Source: Caballeronia pedi
GTDB lineage: Bacteria > Pseudomonadota > Gammaproteobacteria > Burkholderiales > Burkholderiaceae
Direction of reading: 5' to 3'
DNA: 64,000 nucleotides
Assembly (NCBI RefSeq): GCF_001544915.2
Contig: NZ_FCOE02000019.1
Span: 62,001-126,000, forward strand
Shown one piece after another: positions 26,166 through 34,889 of the stretch. Within the stretch, counting starts at the first letter, position 1. Each line of letters opens with the position of its first letter. The notes beneath the pieces were generated by a model. It was given only the letters and a program-made list of their open reading frames with translations. It was not told where the DNA came from and did no database searches. The position numbers were made by a program, and so were the translations under genes.

Positions 26166-28008
26166 CGTCTCCCCCTTCGTTTTCGGGCAGCACGAAGCGC
26201 AAGCGCGCGCCGCCTTCATCGGGCGATTCCGCCCAGATCCTGCCGCCGTGCGCCTCGATGATCGAACGGCAAATCGACAAACCCATGCCCATGCCTTCGG
26301 CCTTGGTCGTGAAGAACGCGTCGAAGAGGCGGCGCGCGTTGTCCTCGCTGATGCCCGTGCCGGAATCCTGCACCGTGATCTGCACATAGCCTTCATCGCT
26401 CAGGCTCTCGCCCGTCGCGACGCGCAGCACGCGCGGCCCGTTCACGCCGGACATCGCCTGCGCGGCGTTCATGATCAGGTTGATGAGCACCTGCTGCAAC
26501 TGCACGCGGTCACACTGCACGCTTGGCGCGGGCGTCGCGAGTTCGGTGCGCACCTCCACGCGATGACGCGCAAGCTCGCGCCGCACGAGTTCGATCGTCT
26601 CGCCGACGATCTCGTTCACGTCGAGCGTGGCGGGCTGGCTGTCGCGCTTTCTCGCCATCGCGCGAATGCGTGCGATGACTTCGCTCGCGCGCCTGGCGTC
26701 GCGAATCATCTGTGTGATCGATTGCTGCGCTTCCGCGATTTCCGGCTGCGCGCGGTTGAGCCAGCGCAAGCCGGCGTCGCCGCTCGTGACGATTGCGGCC
26801 ATCGGCTGCGTGACTTCATGCGCGATCGACGCGGCCAGCTCGCCCAGCATCGTGACCCGCGTGACGTGCGCAAGCTCGGCGGTCGAGCGCGCGAGCGCTT
26901 CCTGCGCGAGCTTGGTATCGGTGACGTCCATCAGCGCGCCGACGTATTCATCGCCATCGGCTTCCGTCGATGCGCGATGCGCGACGAAATGCACGTGCTT
27001 TACCGTGCCGTCTGGCAACAGCAGACGATGCTCGACGTCGATGTCGCACGCGCCGTCGAGCGCCGCGTGATGCGCGCCGCGCACGATCTCGACATCGTCG
27101 GGATGCGTGCGGGCGAGAATCGCGTCGATGGACAGTTCGATATCGCGCGGGTAATCAAAGATGCGATACGCCTCGTCGGACCACCACATCGTGCCGGCGG
27201 GCAGGCGCGTCGCGATGCTGCCCGTGCGCGACAGGCGCTGCGCGTCGAGCAGGAACGCCTCGCTGCGCTTCAACGCGTCGCGCTGACGCTGCAACTCCGC
27301 TTCCATGCGCTTGCGCTGCGTGATGTCGTTGCTGGTCGCGAGCACCGCGCGCGGCAGGCCTTTCGCATCCCGCAGCAAGGCCGCGCGGCTCGCGATCACG
27401 ATCTCGCCGCCATCGTGGCGCACGCGCGTGATCTCGCCGTCCCAGCGGCCCGAGCGCAGCAGTTCCGTGCGGATCTGCGCGTGCGGCACCGGCGAGCTCG
27501 ATTGCGTCATGCGCTGGATCGGCTGGCCGAGCGCCTCGTCCGCCGAGCAGCCGTAAAGCACTTCGGCGCCGCGATTCCAGAACGTGATGCGGTCGTTCAT
27601 GTCGTGCGCGACGATCGCGTCGTGCGCGAGATTGAGCAGTTCGAGCTGCTCCTGCATCTTGGTCGTGGTGGCCTGATTGCGCAGCGAGAGAACAGCGGTC
27701 GTGCCGATCGCGACGAGACTCACCGCGCAGCGTGCGAGCGCGCCGCCCGACACGTTCTCGTCGTGCGAAAGAATGAAGCCGATGAGCGTCAGCACGACGC
27801 AGCCCCACGCGGTGGTGACGGTCGCGGCGCGATTGCCCGTCGACGCGACGAGCAGCACGACGACCACATACAGCACCGCGATGGCGATATCGAGCGGCGT
27901 GAGCGCGTCGATCACGAACACGGCGAGCGCGATGACCGCCGCGAGCATCCACACGATGCGGGTATCGTGACGCACCGCGCGCGGCGCGCTCTGGAAGGTC
28001 TCCATCAC
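26155..28008 (-). CDS. PAS-domain sensor histidine kinase (FixL-like partner)
   Basis: 617 residues. Residues ~18-110 carry four to five hydrophobic helices (MASE-like sensor); two PAS domains follow (about 125-240, HDAIVAHDMNDRITFWNRGA; about 255-370, ending in DVTDTKLAQ), then HisKA with the phospho-accepting His in ELAASIAHEVTQPMAAI and a catalytic domain: NLIMNAAQAM (N box), DSGTGI (G1), FDAFFTTKAEGMGMGLSICR (F/G2). No Cys-rich or haem-PAS residue set is obvious. It is transcribed with the FixJ-like regulator. The signal is unknown. Confidence 0.92.
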   Translation of the reverse strand: MMETFQSAPRAVRHDTRIVWMLAAVIALAVFVIDALTPLDIAIAVLYVVVVLLVASTGNRAATVTTAWGCVVLTLIGFILSHDENVSGGALARCAVSLVAIGTTAVLSLRNQATTTKMQEQLELLNLAHDAIVAHDMNDRITFWNRGAEVLYGCSADEALGQPIQRMTQSSSPVPHAQIRTELLRSGRWDGEITRVRHDGGEIVIASRAALLRDAKGLPRAVLATSNDITQRKRMEAELQRQRDALKRSEAFLLDAQRLSRTGSIATRLPAGTMWWSDEAYRIFDYPRDIELSIDAILARTHPDDVEIVRGAHHAALDGACDIDVEHRLLLPDGTVKHVHFVAHRASTEADGDEYVGALMDVTDTKLAQEALARSTAELAHVTRVTMLGELAASIAHEVTQPMAAIVTSGDAGLRWLNRAQPEIAEAQQSITQMIRDARRASEVIARIRAMARKRDSQPATLDVNEIVGETIELVRRELARHRVEVRTELATPAPSVQCDRVQLQQVLINLIMNAAQAMSGVNGPRVLRVATGESLSDEGYVQITVQDSGTGISEDNARRLFDAFFTTKAEGMGMGLSICRSIIEAHGGRIWAESPDEGGARLRFVLPENEGGDDEH

Positions 28009-28143
28009 GGCCGGTCTGACGCCGGCGAGTGGAAATGAACGACGAACGAGACAGGCGACTGGGTCATTGAGCGTTCGAAAAAGACGTTCGTTGAAAAGAT
28101 CGCGGTTCGCGCGCGACGCATCGAAAACATTACAAAATGAATT

Positions 28144-28563
28144 CTAGCCCTTCAAAAAGCCTTGCCTGATGCGCTCCAGACAATCCGCGACCGCCGCGCC
28201 ATCGACAGGCTTGCCGAGAAAACACACCGCGCCGCCGTCGAGCGCCTGACGGCGCGCGGCGTCCGATGCGAATGCGGTGATGAACATGACCGGCACGCCC
28301 GGCTTCAGCTCGCGCAGGCGCTGTTGCAGCTGCAGGCCGGACATGCCGGGCATGTTGAGATCGGTGATGATGCACGCGAGACCGTCGAGCGAATCGCCGT
28401 CGAGAAACGACTCCGCCGACGGATACAGGCTGACCTCCCAGCCGAGCGAGCGCAACAGGCTTGAAGAGGCGACGCGGACGGATTCGTCATCGTCGATCAC
28501 GGAAACTCTCGATGGGGATTGCAAGGGCGTTGTCCTGAACCGTGCGTGAAATTCGGCGGGCAT
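28144..28563 (-). CDS. Orphan single-domain response regulator (receiver only)
   Basis: 139 residues: RVSVIDDDESVRVASSSLLR, the phospho-Asp in IITDLNMPGMSGLQL, FITAFASDAARRQALDGGA and FLGKPVDG. There is no output domain, so it may act as a phosphate sink or bind a partner protein. It lies 135 bp upstream of, and in the same direction as, the FixL/FixJ-like pair, a common arrangement in this bacterial group. Start at ATG 28563 is the only ATG before the receiver fold. Confidence 0.88.
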   Translation of the reverse strand: MPAEFHARFRTTPLQSPSRVSVIDDDESVRVASSSLLRSLGWEVSLYPSAESFLDGDSLDGLACIITDLNMPGMSGLQLQQRLRELKPGVPVMFITAFASDAARRQALDGGAVCFLGKPVDGAAVADCLERIRQGFLKG

Positions 28564-28750
28564 GGGACTGGTCCACCGCTTGGATGAAGGTCATCTTACG
28601 CACGCGGCGCCGGCCGGGAAATCATATGTACGTATAGGTTTGAAGCGTTTGCTTCCATTCCGGCATTCCTGCGATGAAACGGCGGGCGGCGTAGCGAGCG
28701 CGTTGCGCGGCAACACCGTATAGTCCCGTTCTGCCTCCCTGGAAACCCTT

Positions 28751-29974
28751 ATGTCGACTCCAACATCGACCGCGCTCGACAGCGGCAAGCACGTCCAGCT
28801 CACGCGCGGCCTGATCGCGCTGTTCGCGTTCTGCTGCGGCGCGATCGTCGCCAATCTGTATTACGCCCAGCCGATCACCGAACTCATCGCGCCCGACCTG
28901 CACATGGCGGGCGGCACGGCGAGTCTGATCGTGTCGCTCACGCAGATCGGCTATGCGCTCGGGCTGTTCTTCATCGTGCCGCTCGGCGATCTGCTGGAAA
29001 ACCGCAAGCTCATGATCGCGACCGCGCTGGTATCGATCGCGAGCCTCACCGCCGCCACGTTCACGCACACGCCCGGCTGGTTTCTCGTGATCTCGCTGCT
29101 GGTCGGCTTTTCGTCGGTGGCGGTGCAGATCCTGATTCCGCTCGCAGCGCACCTCGCGCCCGACGAATCGCGCGGCAAGGTGGTCGGCACCATCATGAGC
29201 GGGCTGTTGCTCGGCATTCTGCTGTCGCGGCCGATATCGAGTCTCATCGCGGGCCACTTCGGCTGGCGCGCGATGTTCGGCGTCGCCGCCGTGCTGATGA
29301 TCGGCATCACGACCGTGCTCGCGCTCACGATCCCGCGCCGTCAGCCCGATCATCGCGCGACGTACTTTCAGTTGATCGGCTCGCTCGGCCATCTCGTGCG
29401 CACGATGCCGGTCCTGCGGCATCGCTCGCTCTATCAGGGGCTGATGTTCGCGTCGTTCAGTCTGTTCTGGACCGCGATTCCCGTGGAACTGACGCGGCAT
29501 TACGGGCTCACGCAGACGGCCATCGGCGTCTTCGCGCTGATCGGCGCGACGGGCGCGACCTCCGCGCCGATCGCCGGGCGGCTCGCGGATGCGGGCCACA
29601 CGGTGCGCGCCACGTTCATCGCGCTGATCCTCGCGGCTATCGCGTACTTGCCGGTGGTGATTCATCCGGCGTGGGGCGTCGGCGCCCTCGTCGTGACCGG
29701 CATCGTGCTCGATTTCGCCGTGCAGATGAACATGGTGCTCGGCCAGCGCGAGATCTACGCGCTGCACGCGACGAGCCGCAACCGGCTGAACGCGGTGTAC
29801 ATGACGAGCATTTTCGTCGGCGGCGCGATCGGTTCGGCGTTCGCGAGCCCGCTCTACGAGCGCGGCGGCTGGACGCTCGTCGCGACCGTCGCGACGGTGT
29901 TTCCGCTCATCGCGCTGGCGCATTTCATCGCGATCGGGCGCCGTCACGCGGCCAGCACCTATACGCAAGGATGA
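28751..29974 (+). CDS. MFS transporter (DHA1-type drug/metabolite efflux)
   Basis: 407 residues and 12 predicted spans. Marks of the family: AIVANLYYAQPITELIAPD in helix 1, VPLGDLLENRKLMI in the helix 2-3 loop, and the central loop at ~200. The second half carries GRLADAGHTVRATF, the second-half loop motif. Likely a proton antiporter for drugs or metabolites; no substrate can be inferred. It is followed 94 bp later by a LysR gene in the same direction. Confidence 0.85.
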   Translation: MSTPTSTALDSGKHVQLTRGLIALFAFCCGAIVANLYYAQPITELIAPDLHMAGGTASLIVSLTQIGYALGLFFIVPLGDLLENRKLMIATALVSIASLTAATFTHTPGWFLVISLLVGFSSVAVQILIPLAAHLAPDESRGKVVGTIMSGLLLGILLSRPISSLIAGHFGWRAMFGVAAVLMIGITTVLALTIPRRQPDHRATYFQLIGSLGHLVRTMPVLRHRSLYQGLMFASFSLFWTAIPVELTRHYGLTQTAIGVFALIGATGATSAPIAGRLADAGHTVRATFIALILAAIAYLPVVIHPAWGVGALVVTGIVLDFAVQMNMVLGQREIYALHATSRNRLNAVYMTSIFVGGAIGSAFASPLYERGGWTLVATVATVFPLIALAHFIAIGRRHAASTYTQG

Positions 29975-30067
29975 TCCGGCTGTATCCACGGCTGATGGCG
30001 TAGCGCGCTGCGCGAACGTATCTTGATTCCGTCGATGACATGATCGGAATCGGGAGGTGAAGCGGAC

Positions 30068-31024
30068 ATGGACAAGCTCTTCAGCATGCGCGTGTTCTCG
30101 CGCGTCGCCGAAACCGGCAGCTTCAGCGGCGTCGCGAAGGACATGGATTGCAGCGTGGGCATCGTGTCGCGCGCGGTCGTGTCGCTCGAAGACGCGCTGC
30201 GCACGCGGCTTTTGCAGCGCACGACGCGCCGCGTGTCGCTCACCGACAGCGGCGAGCGCTACTACCGCAAGTGCAAGACGATCCTCGCCGAAATCGACGC
30301 CGCCGACGCCGAAGCCAGCGACGCCGCCACGATCCCGCGCGGCCGCCTGCGCGTGCATGCGGTGCCCGATCTGGGCCTCACGCAACTGATGTCGACGATC
30401 GTCGAATACCGGCGCGCGCATCCGCAGGTGACGGTCGATCTGAAACTGCTGCCGGGCATGCCGGACCTCGTGCAGGAGCAGTTCGACGTATCGGTGCTGT
30501 CGGCGGCTTCGCTGCCCGATTCGGGCCACACCTACCGCATCGTCGGGCGCTTTCAGCGCGTGCTCGTCGCGGCGCCCGCGTATCTCAGGCGTCACGCGGT
30601 GGAATCCATCGGCGATCTGCCGATGCACGCGCTCACGCGCATCAACGCGCCGTTCGCGCATCCGTGCGACTGGCATGCGGAACTGGCATCCGGCTGGACC
30701 GGCAACGCCGAAGCCGCCGATCAGATCGTGGTGAACGACGCCGAAGCGATTCGCGTCGCGCTGGTGGCGGGCGCGGGCGTCTCGGCGATGCCGCATTACT
30801 TCGTCGCCGACGACATCAAGGCGGGCCGTCTCGTGCGTCTCTTTCCCGACTATCCGTTGCAGGGCGCGAGCGTGTACGCGGTGTATCCGTCGCGCCAGCA
30901 TATCGACGCGAAGATCAGGACTTTCGTCGAATTTCTATCGACGTCGCTGCAGGGAAAGTTCGACGTGAGCGCCGGCCACGTGGCGCGCGCTGTGAGGAGC
31001 ACGCCGCAACTGGTCACGGTTTAG
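30068..31024 (+). CDS. LysR-family transcriptional regulator
   Basis: 318 residues, GGGAGGTGA upstream of ATG 30068. The N-terminal winged HTH reads MDKLFSMRVFSRVAETGSFS, SVGIVSRAVVSLEDALRTRLL and QRTTRRVSLTDSGERYY; a periplasmic-binding-like effector domain follows from residue ~90 (GRLRVHAVPDLGLTQLM). The HTH has a Cys (MDCSVG) where homologues have a hydrophobic residue. The regulated target is probably the MFS gene upstream or a remote gene. Its stop overlaps by 11 bp the end of the convergent pssA. Confidence 0.92.
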   Translation: MDKLFSMRVFSRVAETGSFSGVAKDMDCSVGIVSRAVVSLEDALRTRLLQRTTRRVSLTDSGERYYRKCKTILAEIDAADAEASDAATIPRGRLRVHAVPDLGLTQLMSTIVEYRRAHPQVTVDLKLLPGMPDLVQEQFDVSVLSAASLPDSGHTYRIVGRFQRVLVAAPAYLRRHAVESIGDLPMHALTRINAPFAHPCDWHAELASGWTGNAEAADQIVVNDAEAIRVALVAGAGVSAMPHYFVADDIKAGRLVRLFPDYPLQGASVYAVYPSRQHIDAKIRTFVEFLSTSLQGKFDVSAGHVARAVRSTPQLVTV

Positions 31025-31628
31025 GGATGCGGATGCGGCTGATCATCAGCGAGCCGGAAATCGCATAGATCAGCACGAGCGGATGCAGCGTGAAGCCGCC
31101 GAGACGCACCGTGCCGAGCCACATGCTCTCGCCGATCGCGCCGGACCACGCGCCGATGGTCAGCAGCAGCACGATGACGAACGACGTGGGAATCGGCGTG
31201 CCCTCGAAGTGCGTGACCTTGCCGCTCGCACCCGACATTTCCTCGGTCGTCACGTTGTAGCGCGCGAGACGCGACACGCCGCACGCGACGAAGTACGCCA
31301 GGATCACGCGGTCATACAGCCCGCGCATGCCGAATCCATAGCCGATGATCGCCGGCGCGACGCCGAACGAGATCACGTCGGCGAGCGAATCCAGTTCCTT
31401 GCCCAAAAGCGACGCCTTTTGCCGCCACCGCGCGATGCGGCCATCGAGCACGTCGAAGACGAGTGCCGCGAATACCAGGGCGCAGGCGAGGTAGATATGC
31501 AGGACGTCGGAGTCGTCGAGGTAGGACATCGACGAGAACAGCGCGCCCGTGCCGCACACCGCATTGCCCAGCGTGAACCAGTCGGCCAGGTGGAAATCGC
31601 GGATCATCGAGAATCGTTTGGCTTTCAT
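31014..31628 (-). CDS. pssA: CDP-diacylglycerol-serine O-phosphatidyltransferase
   Basis: 204 residues with the CDP-alcohol phosphatidyltransferase signature DG-x2-AR-x8-G-x3-D-x3-D, seen as LDGRIARWRQKASLLGKELD then SLAD. Six to seven membrane helices. The type II (Bacillus-like) PssA makes phosphatidylserine, the precursor of phosphatidylethanolamine. The sequence GVAPAIIGYG and SRLARYN are typical of PssA rather than PgsA. No ribosome site is evident at ATG 31628. It overlaps the LysR end and is divergent from the MerR operon. Confidence 0.88.
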   Translation of the reverse strand: MKAKRFSMIRDFHLADWFTLGNAVCGTGALFSSMSYLDDSDVLHIYLACALVFAALVFDVLDGRIARWRQKASLLGKELDSLADVISFGVAPAIIGYGFGMRGLYDRVILAYFVACGVSRLARYNVTTEEMSGASGKVTHFEGTPIPTSFVIVLLLTIGAWSGAIGESMWLGTVRLGGFTLHPLVLIYAISGSLMISRIRIPKP

Positions 31629-31730
31629 CGTTTCTGTCTTCGTGACGTTCGGGTGGCGCTGATCGTCAGCGCCACCGGGCGTTCAAGTCTATCATCGCGC
31701 CCTCTTTCCTAAGCACTCCGCATGCCCGGC

Positions 31731-31756
31731 AAACCTGTACGTGAACGTACAGGTTT
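31731..31756. promoter_or_regulatory. 26-bp perfect palindrome (MerR operator candidate)
   Basis: AAACCTGTACGT at 31731-31742 is followed by GA and then by its exact reverse complement at 31745-31756. It sits 45 bp upstream of the MerR-family start. MerR proteins bind such dyads between widely spaced -35 and -10 elements; a fitting -10 may lie in the TTAAGC region just downstream. Confidence 0.75.
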
Positions 31757-31800
31757 GTGTTAAGCTACGCGACATCTACGTGGTCATCTGGATATCCGCC

Positions 31801-32280
31801 ATGCCCGCACTTCTCACTATCCGCGACGCCGCCGAGCGCCTGCAAGTCACGCCGCGCACGCTCAAGTACTACGAGGAGCGCGGGCTCGTCACGCCTACGC
31901 GCAGCGAAGGCCGCTACCGGCTCTACAGCGAGCAGGATCTGGATCTGTTTGCGCGGATTCTGCGCTTGCGCTCGCTGGGGTTCTCGCTGCAGGGCATCGT
32001 CGAGATGCTGAAGCGGCCGATGGAAGCGCAAGGCGAAGGCCGCACCGGGTACTCGGCTTCGTCGTTGCGCGAAATCGAAGGCGCGCTGTCGCAGCAGATC
32101 GAAGCGGTCGATGCGCGCATCGCCGCCGTGCGCCGCGAACTGAAGGAAGCGCAGACGGTGCGCGGCGAACTCGCCCGCGACCTCGACTATCTGCGGCGCA
32201 GAATCGCGGGCGAAAGCAAGGAAGCGCTGTTGCAGGAGCGCACGGCCGCGCGCAGGCAGCGCAAGGATATCGACGGATGA
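31801..32280 (+). CDS. MerR-family transcriptional regulator
   Basis: 159 residues from ATG 31801; an in-frame GTG at 31741 would start inside the operator palindrome and was rejected. The winged HTH spans residues 4-75 (LTIRDAAERLQVTPRTLKYYEERGLVTP, GRYRLYSEQDLDLF, LRSLGFSLQGIVEML), and a long coiled coil follows (~90-145, QQIEAVDARIAAVRRELKEA). There is no C-terminal Cys pattern for metals, so a drug- or organic-effector-sensing regulator is likely. It is coupled by ATGA to the downstream MFS pump. (The 28-residue helix quoted is given by position only: residues 4-31.). Confidence 0.9.
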   Translation: MPALLTIRDAAERLQVTPRTLKYYEERGLVTPTRSEGRYRLYSEQDLDLFARILRLRSLGFSLQGIVEMLKRPMEAQGEGRTGYSASSLREIEGALSQQIEAVDARIAAVRRELKEAQTVRGELARDLDYLRRRIAGESKEALLQERTAARRQRKDIDG

Positions 32281-33833
32281 CCACGACTTCGTTTCGATAT
32301 CCGAAGCAAATCGTCGGACGCTTGCGTGGCGACCTGTTTCCGTGGGCCATCGCGCTCGCCACGGGTCTCGATTACTTCGACAACTCGGTCTTTTCGTTCT
32401 TCACGAGCTATATCGCGGGCGGCGTCAATGCGTCCTCCGATGAACTCGTGTGGGCATCGAGCGCGTATGCGGTGGCCTCCGTGCTCGGCATCCTGCAGCA
32501 GCAATGGTGGATCGAGCGGCTCGGCAACCGGCGTTACATCGCGGGATGTCTGCTGCTGTTCGCGGCGGGCGCGGTGGCGGCGACGCTGTCCGAATCGTCC
32601 ATCGAACTGGCGCTCGCGCGCGGCTTTCAAGGCTACTTCATCGGTCCGATGATGAGCGCCGCGCGCATCCTGATCCAGACGCGCTTCAGCGCGCAAGAAC
32701 GCCCCGCCGCGACGCGCCGCTTTCTCAACATGATCCTGCTCGGCACCGCGCTCGCGCCCTTGTGCGGCGGTTATCTGGTCGCGTCGCTCGGCTGGCGCGC
32801 GCTCTTTTCCTGCACCGCGTTCGCGGGCGTCGCGCTCGGCGTGCTGGCGTTCTTCGCCGTGCCGTCGTCGGGCCGCGTGCAGCCCGAGGCGCGCGGCGAT
32901 GCGCATTTCTGGCCGTACATCCTCTTTGCGTTCGCGCAGGGCGCGTTGCAGATCGTCATGCAGCAGGTGCGTTTCGAGCTTTTCAGCACATCGCCCGAGT
33001 TGATCGTGCTGACGGTTGCCGGACTCCTGTCACTCGGCTGGTTCGTGTGGCATCAGTGGCATCATCCGAAGCCGTTGCTGCGGCTGCATGCACTGCGCGA
33101 AAAGACGTTTCAGGTGGGCATCGTGCTGTACATCGCGTTCTATTACATCAACAACGCGATGAGCTTTCTCGTCTCGCGCCTGCTCGAAGGCGGACTCGGC
33201 TATCCGGTGGAGAATGCGGGGCGGCTCGTCGGCTTCACGTCGATGGTTTCGCTCGCGATGGCCGTGGTCTATTTTCGCTATTCGGCACGCATCAAACACA
33301 AGAAGTGGATGATCATGACCGGCTTTCTGATGGCCGCGTTCATCGGTACATGGATGATCAACCTGCCGCCCGATGTCAGCATGCCGTGGCTCATCGCGCC
33401 GATGATCCTGCGCGGCATGCTGCTGCTCTTCATCGCGCTGCCGGTCGCGAACCTGACGTTCCGCGTTTTCGCGATCGATGAATACAGTCACGGCTATCGC
33501 TTCAAGAACATCGTCAAGCAACTGACTTATTCGTTTTCCACCGCGACGATCATCATCCTCGAGCAGCATCGCGCCGCGCTGCATCAGACGCGGCTGGTCG
33601 AAGCGGTCAATCCGTTCAACCCGACTTTTCAGAGCGTGTATCAAAGCCTGATCGGCGCGTTCGAGCACGTGGGTCGCAGCGCGTCCGAGGCCAAAAGCCT
33701 GGCGCTCGTCGAGATCAGCCGCGTCGTCACGCAGCAGGCGAATTTCCTCAGTTCGCTCGATGGTTTCTACTACATCATCGGCGTCGCGCTTTGTGCAAGC
33801 GTGGTGGCGGCATGGCAGACGCGCATCGATTGA
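32277..33833 (+). CDS. MFS transporter, DHA2-type (14 TM) efflux pump
   Basis: 518 residues; its ATG overlaps the MerR stop (ATGA). Helix 1-4 region has FPWAIALATGLDYFDNSVFS, ASSAYAVASVLGILQQQWW and NRRYIAGCLLL, of the EmrB/QacA class; AARILIQTRFSAQERPAATR matches motif C surroundings. The C-terminal end is a long extramembrane loop. The family exports lipophilic compounds with protons. With the MerR gene and the palindrome it forms a self-contained inducible efflux module. Substrate not known. Confidence 0.85.
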   Translation: MTTTSFRYPKQIVGRLRGDLFPWAIALATGLDYFDNSVFSFFTSYIAGGVNASSDELVWASSAYAVASVLGILQQQWWIERLGNRRYIAGCLLLFAAGAVAATLSESSIELALARGFQGYFIGPMMSAARILIQTRFSAQERPAATRRFLNMILLGTALAPLCGGYLVASLGWRALFSCTAFAGVALGVLAFFAVPSSGRVQPEARGDAHFWPYILFAFAQGALQIVMQQVRFELFSTSPELIVLTVAGLLSLGWFVWHQWHHPKPLLRLHALREKTFQVGIVLYIAFYYINNAMSFLVSRLLEGGLGYPVENAGRLVGFTSMVSLAMAVVYFRYSARIKHKKWMIMTGFLMAAFIGTWMINLPPDVSMPWLIAPMILRGMLLLFIALPVANLTFRVFAIDEYSHGYRFKNIVKQLTYSFSTATIIILEQHRAALHQTRLVEAVNPFNPTFQSVYQSLIGAFEHVGRSASEAKSLALVEISRVVTQQANFLSSLDGFYYIIGVALCASVVAAWQTRID

Positions 33834-33987
33834 ATCCTGGCCCGGCGCAAAGCGCCGCGACAGACCTCGGGGCGGTACCATTTGATAATTTCGTAATTCA
33901 AGACACACAGGAACAACGCTGGACGCGCTGCTCCCATGGCTTTTCGGGTGTCGCGAATCTGGAAAGGATCAAATCGAGAGGATTCGA

Positions 33988-34803
33988 ATGGGCTTCAGAC
34001 ATGCATTCGCACTGGCGAGCCTGATGCTGGCCTGCGCTTCGTCGCTGGCCGCGAGCCTCGCGATCAATGTCGGCGGTGAACGCTCGCTCACGACCGAGCA
34101 GTTGCTCGCGCGTCCCGACGCCGCGACGATCCGCGTGCCGAACGACATCACCTTCCATCGCACGATGACGTATCGCGCGGTGCCGCTGCGCGCGCTGCTC
34201 GGCATCACGGCATTGGCGGAAGGCAAGGAGTTGCAGATCACCGGCACCGATGGGTTCGTCACGCACTTGTCGGCAAAGTTGCTCTTCGGCGCCGCGAAGC
34301 AGCGCGCTGAACCGTGGCTCGCGATCGAGCCGCCCGACGCGCCGTGGCCGCAAGCGCCGGGCATCGGCGATATCGGTCCGTTCTATGTCGTGTGGATCGA
34401 TCCGGCGGCGTCGGGCGTCAGCAGCGAGCAGTGGCCCTTCAAGGTCGACGCGATCCGCATCGCGCCGACGCTCGCCGCGCGGTTTCCGCAAATCGCCGTC
34501 GACAAGAGCGTGCCCGCCGATTCACCCATTCGCCGCGGACAAACCGTGCTCGCGACGCAATGCATGGTCTGCCACAAGATGAACGGCGCGGGGGATGCCT
34601 CGATGGGCCCCGACCTCAATCTCCCGCACAACCCGACCGAATACTTCCAGCCGTGGGTGCTGAAGTCGTTCATCCGCAATCCGAAGTCGATCCGCGCCTG
34701 GCCCGACATGAAAATGCCCGGCTTCGACAAGAACGCCATCAGCGACAGCGATCTCGACGCCGTCATCGCGTATCTCGGATACATGGCGAAACACCGGAAG
34801 TAA
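33988..34803 (+). CDS. Periplasmic monohaem cytochrome c with N-terminal molybdopterin-oxidoreductase-like domain
   Basis: 271 residues, with GAGAGGATT before ATG 33988. Signal peptide MGFRHAFALASLMLACASSLAA. Residues ~25-160 resemble a sulfite-oxidase-type molybdopterin-binding fold fragment (YRAVPLRALLGI, ELQITGTDGFVTHL, IGPFYVVW), and residues ~165-271 are a class I cytochrome c: CMVCHKMNGAGDASMGPDLN (CxxCH) and a Met ligand in PDMKMPGF. It probably carries electrons in the periplasm. The N-terminal domain seems too short to bind Moco by itself. No molybdoenzyme gene is adjacent, so its partner is unknown. Confidence 0.85.
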   Translation: MGFRHAFALASLMLACASSLAASLAINVGGERSLTTEQLLARPDAATIRVPNDITFHRTMTYRAVPLRALLGITALAEGKELQITGTDGFVTHLSAKLLFGAAKQRAEPWLAIEPPDAPWPQAPGIGDIGPFYVVWIDPAASGVSSEQWPFKVDAIRIAPTLAARFPQIAVDKSVPADSPIRRGQTVLATQCMVCHKMNGAGDASMGPDLNLPHNPTEYFQPWVLKSFIRNPKSIRAWPDMKMPGFDKNAISDSDLDAVIAYLGYMAKHRK

Positions 34804-34839
34804 GCAGGCACTGAGGGAAATCCCCACGTTTCATCCCTG

Positions 34840-34865
34840 CGCCAACATTGCATACAATGTTGGCG
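34840..34865. promoter_or_regulatory. 26-bp palindromic GntR operator candidate
   Basis: CGCCAACATTG (34840-34850) and its exact reverse complement (34855-34865) flank CATA. The core ATTGCATACAAT fits operators of FCD-type GntR regulators. It lies 25 bp upstream of the GntR start, so autoregulation of the three-gene operon is expected. A second copy of TTGCATACAAT is at 34911-34921, within codons 8-11 of the gene. Confidence 0.75.
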
Positions 34866-34889
34866 TTAGCCATTTGAAACAAACGCATC

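Noticed and set aside
26140..28038. 632-codon plus-strand open frame opposite the histidine kinase
   Set aside because: Arg/Ala/His-rich composition, no family motif, fully antisense to a real gene.
28622..30901. 759-codon minus-strand open frame across MFS and LysR genes
   Set aside because: Spans two real plus-strand genes and the space between them; low-complexity Arg/Asp/His sequence.
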